Part shown: positions 25,311 to 37,437 of the stretch, piece by piece
Layout of the letters: every line of letters starts with the position of its first letter
Position numbering within the stretch: position 1 is the stretch's first letter
NCBI GenBank assembly: GCA_013350335.1
Contig: CM023532.1
Coordinates: forward strand, 32,365,708-32,429,707
Direction of reading: 5' to 3'
Length of the DNA stretch: 64,000 bases
Source of the DNA: Chimonanthus salicifolius
Lineage: Eukaryota > Streptophyta > Magnoliopsida > Laurales > Calycanthaceae
Translations under genes and position numbers: made by a program
Notes under the pieces: generated by a model
Seen by the model: the letters and a program-made list of their open reading frames with translations, nothing else
Database searches by the model: none
What the model was told of the DNA's origin: nothing

Positions 25311-28300
25311 GTTTCATCTTAGTTTTTCCTAAGCTACTATTTGGTGGACTAACCTTATTTCTCAGCATGTTAATACTCAAAATGGCAAAAACTATGTCTA
25401 CTCAAAACAAGATTCAGGTCCTATGAATTCACCACTGCAATACCCACAAAATCAGTCATTTCTTTGGGTATTCTTTCAAGATAAGCTCGTTTATATCTGG
25501 AGGAATATCAGAGGTGTAGAGAGGTATCGATGATCTCTTCACTGCTAAGGTGTGAGCTACCATGTTTGCCTCTCGAGGAATCCAACTGATGGCAAACTTC
25601 TGAATCTGGCTTATCTCTGTTTGGATCTGCCGGAGCACACTTCTTGTTGTCCAGGGAGCTGATGGGTCGTAATATCATCTGGATGGAGAGAGAATCCCCA
25701 CTGCATTCTAAGTTCTGAGCACTCACATAATTTGCAAGAATTTGTCCTGTTGGTAAAGCTTAAAATTCTGCATTTAGGGGTTTAGTATGCTTTAATTTAA
25801 AGGAGTAGATTAAAATTACTTTGCCTTTTATATCTGTGAAAATCCTCCCACCTCCCCCTTCACCGTTAGGATACTCTGAAGATCTTTTTCCATCAAAATT
25901 CAACTTTAGGCTTTCATTTGAAAGAGGGATCCATTTGCAAGAACAGGTTGATACCCATGTCAGGTTGGGCTACATTTTAGGAATAATTATACCACATTTC
26001 ATTTACTAGAGACATTGTTTTATTTACATTGGGTCGGATATTTTGGAAATTCTCCCTATTCCTTGTTAGCCATATTGCCCGAAGGAAGAAGCTCAGTTTT
26101 GAGAAGTCCACTTATTCATGTGTTAGAATGCTTTAATTTGTTTGGGAATTAGTTGAATAAGTGGGTTCTTTTTGTAACCTATGCTTAAGTTTGTTGATTT
26201 ATTGGCCTAACAGCAGTATACCATATGATGTAGGAAATCCTAGAGTGACACCTGAGGTTACTAGGGATGTATGCTTGTTGGCCAGAATGATGGCTGCAAA
26301 CTTGTATTATTCCCAAATTGAGGATTTAATGTTTGAGGTATGGAAAATGTAGTTGTAATTAAATATGTATTTTTCCCTTAGCCCCCCCTCCCTCTTCTCC
26401 CCTTTTCTCCCCCTCCCTGAACAATGGTTTCCTTATTGTAAATGTGTTGAATATTTCTTACAATTTATGAAACTCTTACTAACATATTAATAACCATGTT
26501 TCTTGCAGCTGTCCATGTGGCGCTGCAGTGATGAGCTTCGCGTACGTGCTAGTGAACTACACCAATCCTCAAAGAAGGATGCAAAACATTACATAGGTAT
26601 CTAGCAAAACATTAGATACATAAAGTATTTGTAGTGATCTTTTGTTTGATAGACCTCAATCGAATTCATGAGCCTCTACTATGCACTATTTGACTATTTC
26701 AATGAGGTTTGTCTTTAGGTCCCAAGCAGTATTTCTTTAAATATTTGATATTTTCCAAAATATGAAAAAAATCTTCACTTCCTCTTGTGGGGGCAGAATT
26801 CTGAAATTTCTCTAAAGCTTTAATATCTGTTTCAGCTGTTGGATGCACTTGCAAGGCCTTCTTTGTGGTGCTTTTCAAGTTCCCAACTTGCGGCAGTATT
26901 AATATTTACTAATTGCTATCCATCCCATTTTGAATTTGAGAGGGGTAGAAACCTGAAAAAGGTGTCTGGTTGGTTATTGTTTCTCACTTTAAGCATCAAT
27001 TACTTACCAGTGCCAAATCAATGATTATACTGATTTATGTTAGAATGGGTTCAAAAATGTTTCTTCTCATTTTGATATACATCTGATTTCATCAGAACCA
27101 ACTGCCAAAATAGAAGTCGTGATGACACACCCTAATGCAGCCTTATTTATTTGAATTTGTGAACGCTATTTCCCACTTATAATTTCATTATTATTATTTT
27201 TTTTTTGTCGAGATATACCTGCTTGTACTCGAAATATCTTCCACTTGCCTTCTATTATCCACTTGCATTCCAATTTGTGCCTAGAGGAAATAAGGCAATT
27301 TTCACAAAGATTCAGCTGAAAAACATCAATCCTCTCTTCTTTTTTTTTTGTGTTACTTATTCATCACTTGTGTCTAGTTAGTGGGGATGGCTGACTTGGT
27401 TCCACTTCTGAGTTCAATTTATAGATCAGAAAATTTGTTTATTTACATATAATTGAGTGAATTGATCATATTAGCATCTAAATTCTTGATAACTTTATCT
27501 TCATCCAGAGTTCTGGAAGCAAGTGCCTCCTAATGAACCTTATCGTGTTATACTCGGTGATGTGAGGGATAAGTTATATCACACTCGTGAGCGCTCCCGC
27601 CATTTATTGGCTAGTGGAATGTCAGAACTTCCTGAGGAAGCAACTTTCACCAATATTGAACAGGTTCAATATCTAACTTTATTGTATATTTCTTCACAAG
27701 TATATTAGGAGCAAAGCTTGAATATCTGCTTTTCCTACTGCATAAATAATTAAAACGTTATCTTCTCTTCTTTTTTTTTCCCTCAAAATGGTGAAAATGT
27801 TTATGGAATCGACTAGACTTTCAACGCTAACTTTCTCATTCATGAAAATTGTGGAATCAGGAAGTTGGCCTTATCCACATTTTCACTTATTCCTGGAATT
27901 AGGAAGTTGTTAATCTTATCCAACCTATATTCATTAGAATCATCATTGTTTCTTTGAGAAAAGAGGTTGCCCACCCTGAAGAAGTGCCGAAACCACAAAG
28001 AAGGAATCATCTTGATATATTGATGTGAAGAAAAAAGGGGGCAGGTATACTATTTGTTGCCACTATTTTTTTTCTGATCTTTGATTATTCACCCTTTTCA
28101 CTTCTTGCAGTTCTTGGAGCCTCTTGAGCTTTGTTACAGATCTCTCTGTTCTTGTGGTGATCGACCAATAGCTGATGGAAGCCTACTCGATTTCTTGCGC
28201 CAAGTTTCTACATTTGGTCTGTCCCTTGTAAGACTTGATATCAGACAAGAATCAGATAGGCATACTGATGTCATAGATGCTATCACAAAGCACCTAGGGA

Positions 28301-31117
28301 TTGGATCATATCGTGATTGGCCTGAAGAGAAACGCCAAGAATGGTTGTTGTCTGAACTTGGTGGCAAGCGCCCTTTGTTTGGTCCTGACCTTCCTAAAAC
28401 AGAAGAAATTGTTGATGTCTTGGACACATTCCATGTCATAGCCGAACTTCCTCCAGATAACTTTGGGGCCTATATCATCTCCATGGCAACTGCCGCATCA
28501 GATGTACTATCCGTTGAGCTCTTACAACGTGAATGCCGTGTGAAGAAGCCATTAAGAGTTGTTCCATTGTTTGAGAAGCTTGCTGATCTCGAGGCTGCTC
28601 CTGCTGCTTTAGCTCGACTCTTCTCAGTAGACTGGTATAGGAATAGGATTGATGGAAAGCAGGAAGTCATGATTGGGTACTCAGATTCTGGGAAGGATGC
28701 AGGGCGCCTTTCTGCTGCTTGGCAGTTGTATAAGGCTCAGGAGGAACTTATAAAGGTTGCCAAGCAATACGGTGTGAAGTTGACTATGTTCCATGGCCGA
28801 GGTGGGACTGTTGGAAGAGGAGGTGGTCCAACCCATCTTGCTATATTGTCTCAGCCACCAGAAACCATTCATGGGTCACTTCGTGTTACTGTACAAGGTG
28901 AAGTTATCGAGCAGTCATTTGGGGAAGAACACTTGTGTTTCAGAACTCTACAACGTTTCACTGCTGCTACTCTTGAGCATGGTATGCGTCCCCCAGTCTC
29001 ACCAAAGCCAGAATGGCGTGCCCTTATGGATGAGATGGCTATTGTGGCTACAGAGGAATACCGGTCTATCGTTTTTCAAGAACCAAGATTTGTGGAATAC
29101 TTTCGCCTTGTAAGTAGTTTTGACTTGTATCTCCATCTCCCAGAATAACAAGTTGATTCAAGATCTGCATAAAAATTGAACAAATACAGCGCCATTTAGA
29201 TGAACCTAAGACTGCTATTTTGAAGTACAAAAATACTATAATATTGGTTGCTCTTAAAAACAAATGTAGAAATATTGCAAGATTTGGCTTTGATTTCCAT
29301 GAAACATTGAATTGATAGAACTTGAAACTTCAAGTTGAATGATTTAAAATTCCAATGCTTGGAGGAAAAAGGCAGAAAACCTTTGACATTCAGGCTTCTG
29401 TTCACATGTTGCCTATTGTCACAGACTTAGAGTTGAACTGTGATTTACCCTTGCAACACTTGAATAACACCGTGATTGTTGAACAGATCAGCCTTACTCG
29501 TACTCACTATCAATGCCAAAGCCCAATTCACTCAAACTCTTACTCACAAGCAAACACAAGGAGCTAGCACTCTTACTTGGAAAGAAAACTTGTATTACTC
29601 TAGGAAATATGCAACTCTTGAGGAGTGGATTGCAAATGAGGACCCTCCCCTATTTATACTAAAGGCGTGGAATCAATGGCTAAGATCGTGTCACATTGCG
29701 ATCATCCAACGGTCCAAGAACATTCTAGCCTAACCCCAGAAACTTCTACAAATCTCTACACTCCTAGATTCTTCCAAAAACTCTCTAGACTCCTCTCTAG
29801 GGAACTCTTCATTTATTATTTTGGTATTAAATATCAATTCTGGAGATTACCTCTTTCATGGCATAGAGACATGGCTAATGCTACTTATTCAGTATCCTAA
29901 GGAAACTTACGGAACAAAACCTTTAAATTTGTTTCTTTGTTCATGACTTGTTTGTTTGATGTATAGTGATACTGCTAATTAGGATCAGGAAAATATGACA
30001 ATTGCTTTTTGTGACTTTACAGGCATCACCAGAGTTAGAATATGGTCGGATGAACATTGGAAGCCGACCGTCAAAACGGAAGCCAAGCGGAGGAATAGAA
30101 TCACTCCGTGCTATTCCTTGGATATTTGCATGGACACAAACTAGGTTCCACCTTCCCGTGTGGCTTGGCTTTGGAGCTGCATTTATGCATGTCATGCAGA
30201 AGGATATTAAGAATCTCCACATGCTACAGGAAATGTATAATGAATGGCCCTTCTTCAGAGTCACACTTGACTTGATTGAGATGGTTTTTGCTAAGGGAGA
30301 CCCTGGCATAGCTGCTTTATATGACAAGCTCCTAGTGTCTGATGATTTATGGTCATTCGGAGAGCGTTTAAGAGCCAACTACGAAGAAACAAAGAGCCTT
30401 CTTCTCCAGGTAAAGATCCTATTTTCAATCACATATTCTATTTTGATTCATCCACATGATGGTATGATATGGTAGATGTCCTCACAAATCATTTATAAGC
30501 AGGCCACCAGCTTTGCCCCACCCCCACCCCCACCCCCCACACGCACACGCTCCATCTTTTCTCTTCTAAGAACCATTTATTGATTCTCTTAGACAAGTCA
30601 TGCTCAATTTTTTTTGGCAGCGAAGATTGGCAAGCAGAAAAAGAATTGATTTGATTTCTGATTTGCCATTTCCATACATGATGCATTTACTGAATGAATC
30701 CATGCTCAATTTTCATTCTACTTACTATTGTGCCTCATGTTCCATTTTGTCAAAATGAATCATAGCTTTTGCAATATCACGTTTACTGATTTAAAACGAT
30801 TATGGAAAATTTCTGTTTAGGTTGCTGGCCACAGGGATCTTCTTGAAGGAGACCCCTACTTGAAGCAGAGACTCCGTTTACGTGATTCCTACATCACCAC
30901 TCTTAACGTGTGCCAAGCATACACACTAAAGCGGATTAGGGACCCCAGTTACCATGTCAAAGTGAGACCCCACTTGTCAAAGGAGATATTGGATTCAAGC
31001 AAGCCAGCTGCAGAACTGGTTAAGCTGAACCCAACAAGTGATTATGCACCTGGGCTTGAGGACACACTCATCTTGACCATGAAGGGTATTGCTGCCGGCT
31101 TGCAGAATACTGGTTAG
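19429..31117 (+). CDS. phosphoenolpyruvate carboxylase, plant type, non-C4 form
   Basis: Cytosolic enzyme that carboxylates phosphoenolpyruvate with bicarbonate to oxaloacetate, refilling the TCA cycle. Exons: 19429-19596, 21777-22168, 22364-22448, 24876-25098, 26234-26337, 26509-26596, 27509-27663, 28111-29109, 30023-30409, 30821-31117. All splice sites are GT-AG and the phases close to an uninterrupted 965-residue protein, the usual plant length, with the ten-exon layout common in plant PEPC genes. Visible motifs: the N-terminal phosphorylation site [11 protein letters not shown] (Ser11), VFTAHPTQ with His172, MGGDRDGNP near 284-292, [16 protein letters not shown] from 594, [13 protein letters not shown] from 632, and the C-terminal QNTG. 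Residue 774 is Ala ([10 protein letters not shown]) and residue 884 is Arg ([10 protein letters not shown]), the C3 states at the two best-known C4 positions, so it is predicted to be malate-sensitive. The leader has a TATA box and no upstream ATG. Confidence 0.98.
19996..20790 (-). mobile_element. RTE-type LINE 3' fragment in PEPC intron 1
   Basis: Read on the minus strand, the segment gives the tail of an RTE-like reverse transcriptase. Recognisable broken pieces are [14 protein letters not shown], a [12 protein letters not shown] stretch and [12 protein letters not shown]. It ends in a CATATAGATAGGATATGGG-type tail followed by a TGATGATGATGA run. The same tail type occurs at 9380-9425. The frame is interrupted by stops and indels, and the copy is antisense to the host gene. 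Confidence 0.75.
25265..25310. repeat. CT microsatellite in PEPC intron 4
   Basis: About twenty uninterrupted CT units. It lies in an intron and is likely length-variable. Confidence 0.95.
25440..26120 (-). mobile_element. L1-type LINE 3' fragment (RNase H domain) in PEPC intron 4
   Basis: Minus-strand translation gives, in order and across frame breaks, RAIWLTRNR, then [20 protein letters not shown] (start of a LINE RNase H domain), and then [16 protein letters not shown] (its end). This is the C-terminal RNase H of plant L1 elements. It is 5' truncated, decayed and antisense to the PEPC gene. Confidence 0.8.
29417..29890 (-). mobile_element. possible solo-LTR remnant in PEPC intron 8
   Basis: On the minus strand the segment has a GTATAAATAGGGGAGGGTCC core promoter-like stretch downstream of a region resembling LTR U3 sequence. 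The low-coordinate end starts TGTCACAGAC, compatible with a TG...CA terminus. No target-site duplication or internal retrotransposon sequence was found. Weakly supported. Confidence 0.35.
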
Positions 31118-32073
31118 AAGCTGGTATTCGTATTTTCTTCTGTTTCTTCAAACCTAGTTTCAGAAATCGCATTACTGTGAGGGTGTTTTGCTCCCACGAG
31201 AACTCTGTTTCGGAGCTTTCTAAAATGCATACACAGTTGCATTGTATGCAGGATTCTCTTGTATGGATTGCTGTTTCTCAATACTAGTTACAGTGTCATG
31301 ATCAGAAAAGAGCAAGCTGAAGTATATCTGTAGATTGGGTGGTGTTCCACTCAATGCAAATTTAGCTTGTGCTTTTCTTTTTTACATGGGACTTCCCTCT
31401 TTGATGAGAGTACTGGTTCGGATTTATGACCATAAAAATTAAGGTTATGATTTTAAGAATTTGATTCTTGTTTCATCTCCAAGCAGTTTTGCACCATGGG
31501 CCTCTTTCCTTCTCCACTTATTATATGTTCTGTTAAGAGCCTAGGAAAATCTTGCTTAGCATACTACATGCCTCGTGCAAATGAATGCTACTGTATACAT
31601 GTCGATTACATTCAATCGAAACCAAACAAATTATGCCATCCACCCTGGAAAGAGCATAGCCTCAAAAATCAGGTTGGTTGGACTGCCGATTGCTGAACTA
31701 CAGCATTGGATGTTTGTATAGCGTAGACGATATACTATGGCGTGATACATATTGAATTGGTTGATATTTAACACCATAGACGTAAGTACTAGCCTTGAAC
31801 GACGAAAGAACTATCCATCCCATCTTTACTGGGATTGCTCAATATAGGCTATGCTTACGCCATGCCATTTTTACATATGCCTGTCATGTGAACATGTATG
31901 CTCCAGCTTGAGTTATCGTTTTACGGGGCCTGTCATTGGTATCAACTGTCCAGGCCCAGAAATCTCAAGGCCCAATATGTTTTGATATTAAGTGCATCTT
32001 TATCTTCATTTTTCTTTATTTCAATGGGGTGGATGGACAAACTTCATGGATGGCATAACTTAACTGTAGGAAC

Positions 32074-32531
32074 CTAAGGTACAAATATCGGCAGATACAT
32101 ATCGATTTTTTAACACCGAGTAATATCGGCTGATACGATAAGTATCGGCCGTACATACCGATATTCGGACCGAAATATCGGTTACAATATCGGTCGATAT
32201 TCATAAATATCGGTATTAAAAAAAAAAAAAATTTAAACACCGATACGGTTTTTGACGGTTTTACATGGTTTTTGGCAGGTTTTTCGTGGTTTGTCGCGGT
32301 TCAGAGTTCTCACGGTTTTTCGCGGTTTTGGCGGTTTTTCGCGGTTCATGGTTTACAGTTTTCACGGGTTCTCACGGTTTTTCGCAGTTTTTTACGGTTT
32401 TTCACGGTTCGTCACGGTTTTTTGCGGTTTTTTCACGGTTCCGATATCGGAGGAGAGAGAAAATGCCGATATCGGTAAGAGAGATAAAAATATCGGCCGA
32501 TATATCGGCCCAAGCGTTTTTTAAATCCCTG
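32074..32531. mobile_element. hAT-type MITE rich in CGATATCGG words (copy 2)
   Basis: A 458-bp relative of 3968-4389. The 8-bp flanks are GTAGGAAC (32066-32073) and GTAAGAAC (32532-32539), 7 of 8 identical. Ends are CTAAGGTACAAATAT and, from the other side, CAGGGATTTAAAAAACG. The array of CACGGTTTTTCGCGG-like units (about 32240-32445) is longer than in copy 1 and is free of stops in several frames, which creates spurious open frames. Confidence 0.8.
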
Positions 32532-32766
32532 GTAAGAACATCAAAATGGGCTGTCAACTAAGTTCAAGGGTCTGTTTGCCATTTTCTCCGATGAAATCAG
32601 CTCTGTAGAAAAATTTACATTCGGATAATCCATGTCATCTGATGGGTGCAGTGAAATCTGGTATCATGTTGGGCTCTGAAAATTTAGTATTTTTGTTGTT
32701 TGCATCGAAATCTTTATTTATGTGGAAAATGAATCAGAAGTCTTATCGAGTGCGAAAAACCTGAAG

Positions 32767-32874
32767 TTAAATTTTTTATTCCTCATGGAAAAAGGATTCT
32801 TTATAAGAAGAGAGATGAAGTTAAATTTTTTATTCCTCATGGAAAAAGGATTCTTTATAAGAAGAGAGATGAGT
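32767..32874. repeat. tandem duplication, 54-bp unit x 2
   Basis: 32767-32820 and 32821-32874 are nearly identical 54-bp units starting TTAAATTTTTTATTCCTC. A near-perfect adjacent copy indicates a recent slippage or repair duplication, or an assembly artefact. Confidence 0.9.
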
Positions 32875-33382
32875 TATTTTCTCTACTCTTGACAAAAAGC
32901 CTTATTTCAGAGAAGAGGAGGACAAATATCTTATTTTCTATATATTTTTATTTTCCATTAGCTGAAAAATGGTAATCAACTAAAAGCCACGGAAATTTTA
33001 TGGGTTGAAATCCACTTAATAGGATTGAGCCACTTAGGCCTGGTCTACATCACTTACCCTTGCCAAGTCAATCATAACCCTTACATTCTTCTTTCCAAGG
33101 CATTATTATGTAATCCTTGATCTGAGGTTTGCATGGAATCATCAATCATTTAGTCTCTCAAGAACAAGAGCAAGGAATTTACAAGTCGGCCTCGATCTAT
33201 TTCACTTTGTCAAATTTCAAAATGATACCATGTAACCTTAGACCTTTTAAGTCTGATTCAGTCTCTTAGAAAAGAAGAAAGAGAAAATATAGATATTAGA
33301 ACCATAAAGAGTATTCATTCATAATCATGGATACTAAAGTTCTAAATATCAATGATTATGAAAGATAAGAGATCCAAAATCC

Positions 33383-33576
33383 TAATCCAAAGGGGTTGGA
33401 CCGTTGGAGTGATGGCCAAGAACCCGTCTTAAGAAGCGGAGGTTTTGAGTTCGATTCTCACTCCATTTCAAAGGGCCACTCCTATAAAGTTATGTGTGAG
33501 TAGGGAGTCTTGCACATACCCTGAGGATTAGTCAGATGTACTGAGAGAGCTAGATACCTTGTTCATAAAAAAAAAA
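33383..33576 (+). mobile_element. tRNA-derived SINE with 11-bp TSD
   Basis: A box-like GAGTGATGGCCAAG near 33407 and B box-like GAGTTCGATTCTCACTCC near 33449. An A run ends the element. ATCCAAAATCC flanks it at 33372-33382 and 33577-33587. The sequence beyond the B box differs from the SINE at 16113, so it is a separate family or subfamily. Confidence 0.8.
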
Positions 33577-36206
33577 ATCCAAAATCCGAAAGGTGAGATG
33601 GGGTGCTTATATCATCATGAGTTTTTTAAAATTTTGAGATGACTCGCCTTTGTCATGTAATATCTACTGAGCTAAGATTTCTCTCTCTCTCTCTTTTTAT
33701 CTTCGTATTTCTTATTAATTTTTCTTTCTCCACTTATGAAATAGTATAAATATATTATTTTAATGACTATTTGTCATTCCTGTGTTTTTTTCCCTTATTT
33801 ATATGTTTGTATGATTGATCTTTTCATCATACATATAAATTCAACCAAAGCTAAGAGCGATCAATGGGCATGTATGGTGTACAAAACCTACAATTCAAAT
33901 TAGAATTGAAAATTCATTTATATTGAATGATATATGATCATGAGAATCATTATTATATATAGTGTCATTATGTAGCCCATGTGGGCTCTTTGAAACTCAA
34001 CTTGTCCAACAAGACCAAAATAATGAAAAAGAAAGATGAGTTGCTTAATTAATTCACAAGATTCTAATTTTTAAAAAGCCCAACTTGATGTTAAAAAGTT
34101 TAAAACCATGAAAGCAAGCAAACATGGTGCAATCTTTCCAGCACAACTGTTCCCTTCTTTCTATGCTACATTAAAAAAAAAAAAAAAAGAAATCTGAAAA
34201 GTAAGACCTTTCATATGGATAGTGATTGCAATGTGAAAATAGAATAATACTTTTGGGTTGGTCGAATGCAACACTTCCATGTTGGTATGAATAAATAAGT
34301 GCGAGTTAAACATGCATTAAATAAGTATGGTAATTAAAATACATGAAAATTTATTTAAAAAAAAACTAAGTTAGAGATGATCACATTAAAAACAATGTAA
34401 AAATAACTCGACTAGATGATAAAATGGAAAATATATTTAAATTGGTTTGGTCGTATAAGTAGAAGAATGAAGATGACCCGGATATGAATAGTTGACGGGT
34501 TGCAAATCCCATGCACAAGGGGAGCAAAAAAAACTCATTTAAACTATTTAATGCAATAGAATTTCGAGTCAAATTGAAGTTTCAAATTTTCGTATTAATA
34601 TCTGAGAAGGATTATATGAAAAACTAAGAGAAACCAACAAACTTTGACAAATGATAACTACCCTCTTCAGTCTAATAAAGAAAAGGAGAAGCTGGAAATT
34701 TTCTACCTAAATATACATTGTATTAAATGACAAGTATTTGATTAAAAATATGTGAAGTTTATTACACATCTTTTATTTGATTCATTGAACAATTTGAACA
34801 GAAATAATTGAAAAGAAAAAAAAAATTGAAGTGAAAGAATGAGTGACACATGCAAGTTGAAGCCCTTTATATGAGGGCTATTCATCCATGGCCCTAGGAT
34901 GTTGAAGGCGATTAGATGAATGGTCTTGATGACATTCAGAGGTTGGTGGGTCAAGCAAACTATCCATGTGGACTCTCTCCTATCTTCAACATCACCTTGT
35001 CAACTAAATAAAATACTTATGAATCATTTCCCATTTGCCTTCAATCTGCAGCAGACCACTGAAACAATCAAATGTGCAGAGTCTGGAGTCTACACCCCTT
35101 CAAATAAACGTAGAAACCAAAGGTCCACTTCAGAAAACTTGACTGACAATAGATATGACGAGATTGTAAATATAGATAGAATTTAAATAGATAAAAATAA
35201 TAATTGATCATGATAATAAAAGTATTGACAAAATTGAGATGCTTTGTTATCGTAACGTTTCTCTAACTTTATTAGTAAGTCGAAAATAGAGTGGAGAGGG
35301 AGTTTATCCACACGACGTACTTTGAACGTGTTGGAAGGAAATATTTTTTCTACCATACAGAAATAACAATAGCGAAAGAGAAAAAATAGAAAGAAGAAAA
35401 TTAACAGAGAGAATCAAACTGCAACACAGAGATTAAGTAGTTCCCTTTCAGTGTGTTCACAGTTCAACACCGAACATTATGCTCAAAGGCAAGAAATCGG
35501 AGGAGAATCGGCTCTGACTCTTGTTATAGTTTTCGAAATCTCTATTCTCTCTTTCAGAAAAGAACATTATATACTGTCGTTATTAGGATTTATACAAAAT
35601 GCAAATCAAATTGACAATACATTTATGGTGATCAGACTCCACATAATATAACATAATGATGCCACGTCAGACCCGGCATGTTGAAGTGGACAAGATGACC
35701 AATGTTACCTTTCTTAAGATGGCCTTGGCCCTTTCCAAAATAATATCATTAAAAGAATCTGTCCATTGACAGCTCACATTTTCATATATTTATCAGTAGT
35801 GTATATCAACCTCTCACCCTACCTTCCATGGATGCTTTTCTGTATTTAGAAGCATTATCTTCAGCTCCCATTCTTCCACCATGAAAAGAAGCCTTCCAAG
35901 GTGACGAGGGAACTCTCTCTCTCTCTTGGGATTTTTCCCTTCAAATCTTGGAAATGATCAAATCAAACCACACGAAAACAGAATTTACGTGGTCTGGTCA
36001 AAGACCTATGTTCACAAAGAATAATAGGAAGAATTTCACTAATATCAGAGTAGGTACAAATTTTCTTCTCTCCCTCTCCTATTTCTTCTCCTAGTTAGAT
36101 TTGGAGTCTATTTTTGTTTGGGTTTTTTGTTTTATATAAAGTTGATCGATTGCTTCTGCTGATTGAATTGGAAAAAAAAAAAACCAAACACTTTCTTCCT
36201 ATTAAA

Positions 36207-36669
36207 ATGGAGGATATGGACACCAATAGACATGCTTCTGGCTCCCAAGAATTCAAGCTATTCGGCAAGAGGATTCCAATGAAGGCTACACAGGAAAATG
36301 GCAATTCAAAGGGAGATGACCCACCTCAAAAAAAGCCCATGAAGACACTACCGTGCCCGCGGTGCAAGAGCATGGAAACCAAGTTCTGTTACTTCAACAA
36401 CTACAATGTTAACCAGCCTAGACATTTCTGCAAAGGGTGCCAAAGGTACTGGACCGGCAGGCGGGGCCCTCCGAAATGTCCCGTTCGGAGCAGGCCGTCG
36501 GAAGACCAGACAGACATACCGTGGGCCGATCGGATTATCTGTCGACTGCCTGCTCGATCCATCGGAGGTGAAGGAATTGGGCCTGGAGGGGGTGATTGAA
36601 CAATGGCATGTCTCAACCTCTACGACATCCAAGAGTCACCACAGCAGCTCATCTGCTAAAATTCATTGA
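36207..36669 (+). CDS. Dof zinc-finger transcription factor, Dof1.5/COG1-like, with one frameshift
   Basis: Plant-specific DNA-binding protein recognising AAAG sites; Dof1.5/COG1 acts in light signalling. Single exon starting MEDMDTNRH. An EFKLFGKRI motif near the N terminus and the Dof core [18 protein letters not shown] with the second pair CKGC match Arabidopsis COG1 closely, so all four zinc-binding cysteines are present. After RYWT the frame changes by +1 at about 36454-36456. The expected AGGALRNVP and GAGRRK continue in the next frame to a stop at 36667-36669, including GLEGVIEQW, which resembles the COG1 tail. Read literally, the protein would stop at 36599 with a foreign tail and a broken Dof C-terminal half. 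Correcting one base would give about 153 residues. The N-terminal extension open from 36114 is probably not translated. Confidence 0.85.
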
Positions 36670-36879
36670 CTTTGCTTTTGTTCCTTGCAATTGTAATCCG
36701 CTTGCATTGTACAATAGTATATACAGCCTGTTTCTGATCGTGTAAAATAATTTAAACTAATGCAATGCTTTCGTGTGAGTAGTTTAAATTTTATAAATCA
36801 TTATAATTATTATTTGTCATTTTTATTTTTATTATATCAAAACTTTGAGTTCTATTTTTCTATTCTTTCATACCAAATG

Positions 36880-37437
36880 TGTTGGAGTTGGCTGCGAAAG
36901 TCCCATGTTGGAGTTGTAGAGGGAGATCGATGAGTTTATAAAGGACTTTGGCCGGTCCACCTAACTGGCTAGTCTTTTGGGTTGAATACCCAAGTCCTAA
37001 TAAATGATATCAGAGATAAGTCTCAGGCTATCTCATATGGACTTGGGAGATCCCCAAGGCAGACCAGTTGGTTGTCCTCGTTCGAGGGGGGGTTTGTTGG
37101 GGCTGACTGCAAACGAGTTCTACATTGGAAGTGTAGAGAGAGATCTAAGAGTTTATAAAGGATTTAGGTCAGTCCACCTAACATGCTAGTCTTTTGGACC
37201 GGATATCCAGGTCCTAATAAGTGGTATCAGAGCCATAGTCTCAGGCTACCTCATGTGGACTCAGAAGATCCCCAAGACGGACCACCAGTTGGATGTCCTT
37301 GTTCGAAGGGGGATTGTTGGAGCTAGTTGTGAACGAGTCCCACATTGAAAGTATAGAAGGAGATCTAGGGATTTATAAAGACTTGAGTCACTCCACCTAA
37401 CAGACTAATCTTTTGGGCTGAATACCATATCCTAATA
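36880..37437 (+). mobile_element. TRIM retrotransposon with three LTRs
   Basis: Three direct LTR copies (36880-37003, 37095-37221, 37315-37437), each starting TGTTGG and ending near CCTAATA, enclose two internal regions. The second LTR is followed by TGGTATCAGAGCC (initiator tRNA-Met primer site); the first has a mutated version, TGATATCAGAG. Purine tracts such as CGAGGGGGGG and CGAAGGGGGA precede LTRs 2 and 3. AAATG flanks the whole array at 36875-36879 and 37438-37442. It is the same family as 2076-2435. Unequal recombination between LTRs after a single insertion explains the structure. Confidence 0.9.

Larger units (their letters stand above)
31118..36206. other. PEPC 3' flank and intergenic region to the Dof gene
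   Basis: 31118 to about 31450 is likely the PEPC 3' UTR. After it come a hAT-type MITE (32074-32531), a 54-bp tandem duplication (32767-32874) and a SINE (33383-33576). 35290-35700 and 35940-36060 look like decayed LTR sequence. The second contains ACGTGGTCTGGTCAAAGACC, a stretch I associate with plant retroelement ends, so it may form part of the Dof promoter. The rest is AT-rich with no gene recognised. Confidence 0.55.

Noticed and set aside
32252..32561. Overlapping open frames of 68 to 98 codons in three frames (HGFSRF-type repeats)
   Set aside because: They arise from the stop-free CACGGTTTTTCGCGG-like array inside the hAT-type MITE; all three frames are open for the same reason.
35290..35700. 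Possible LTR remnant upstream of the Dof gene
   Set aside because: Composition suggests retroelement sequence, but no termini, TSD or primer site could be found; mentioned only in the intergenic entry.
36114..36206. In-frame N-terminal extension of the Dof ORF
   Set aside because: The extension is hydrophobic then lysine-rich leader sequence unlike Dof proteins; MEDMD at 36207 fits family starts better.
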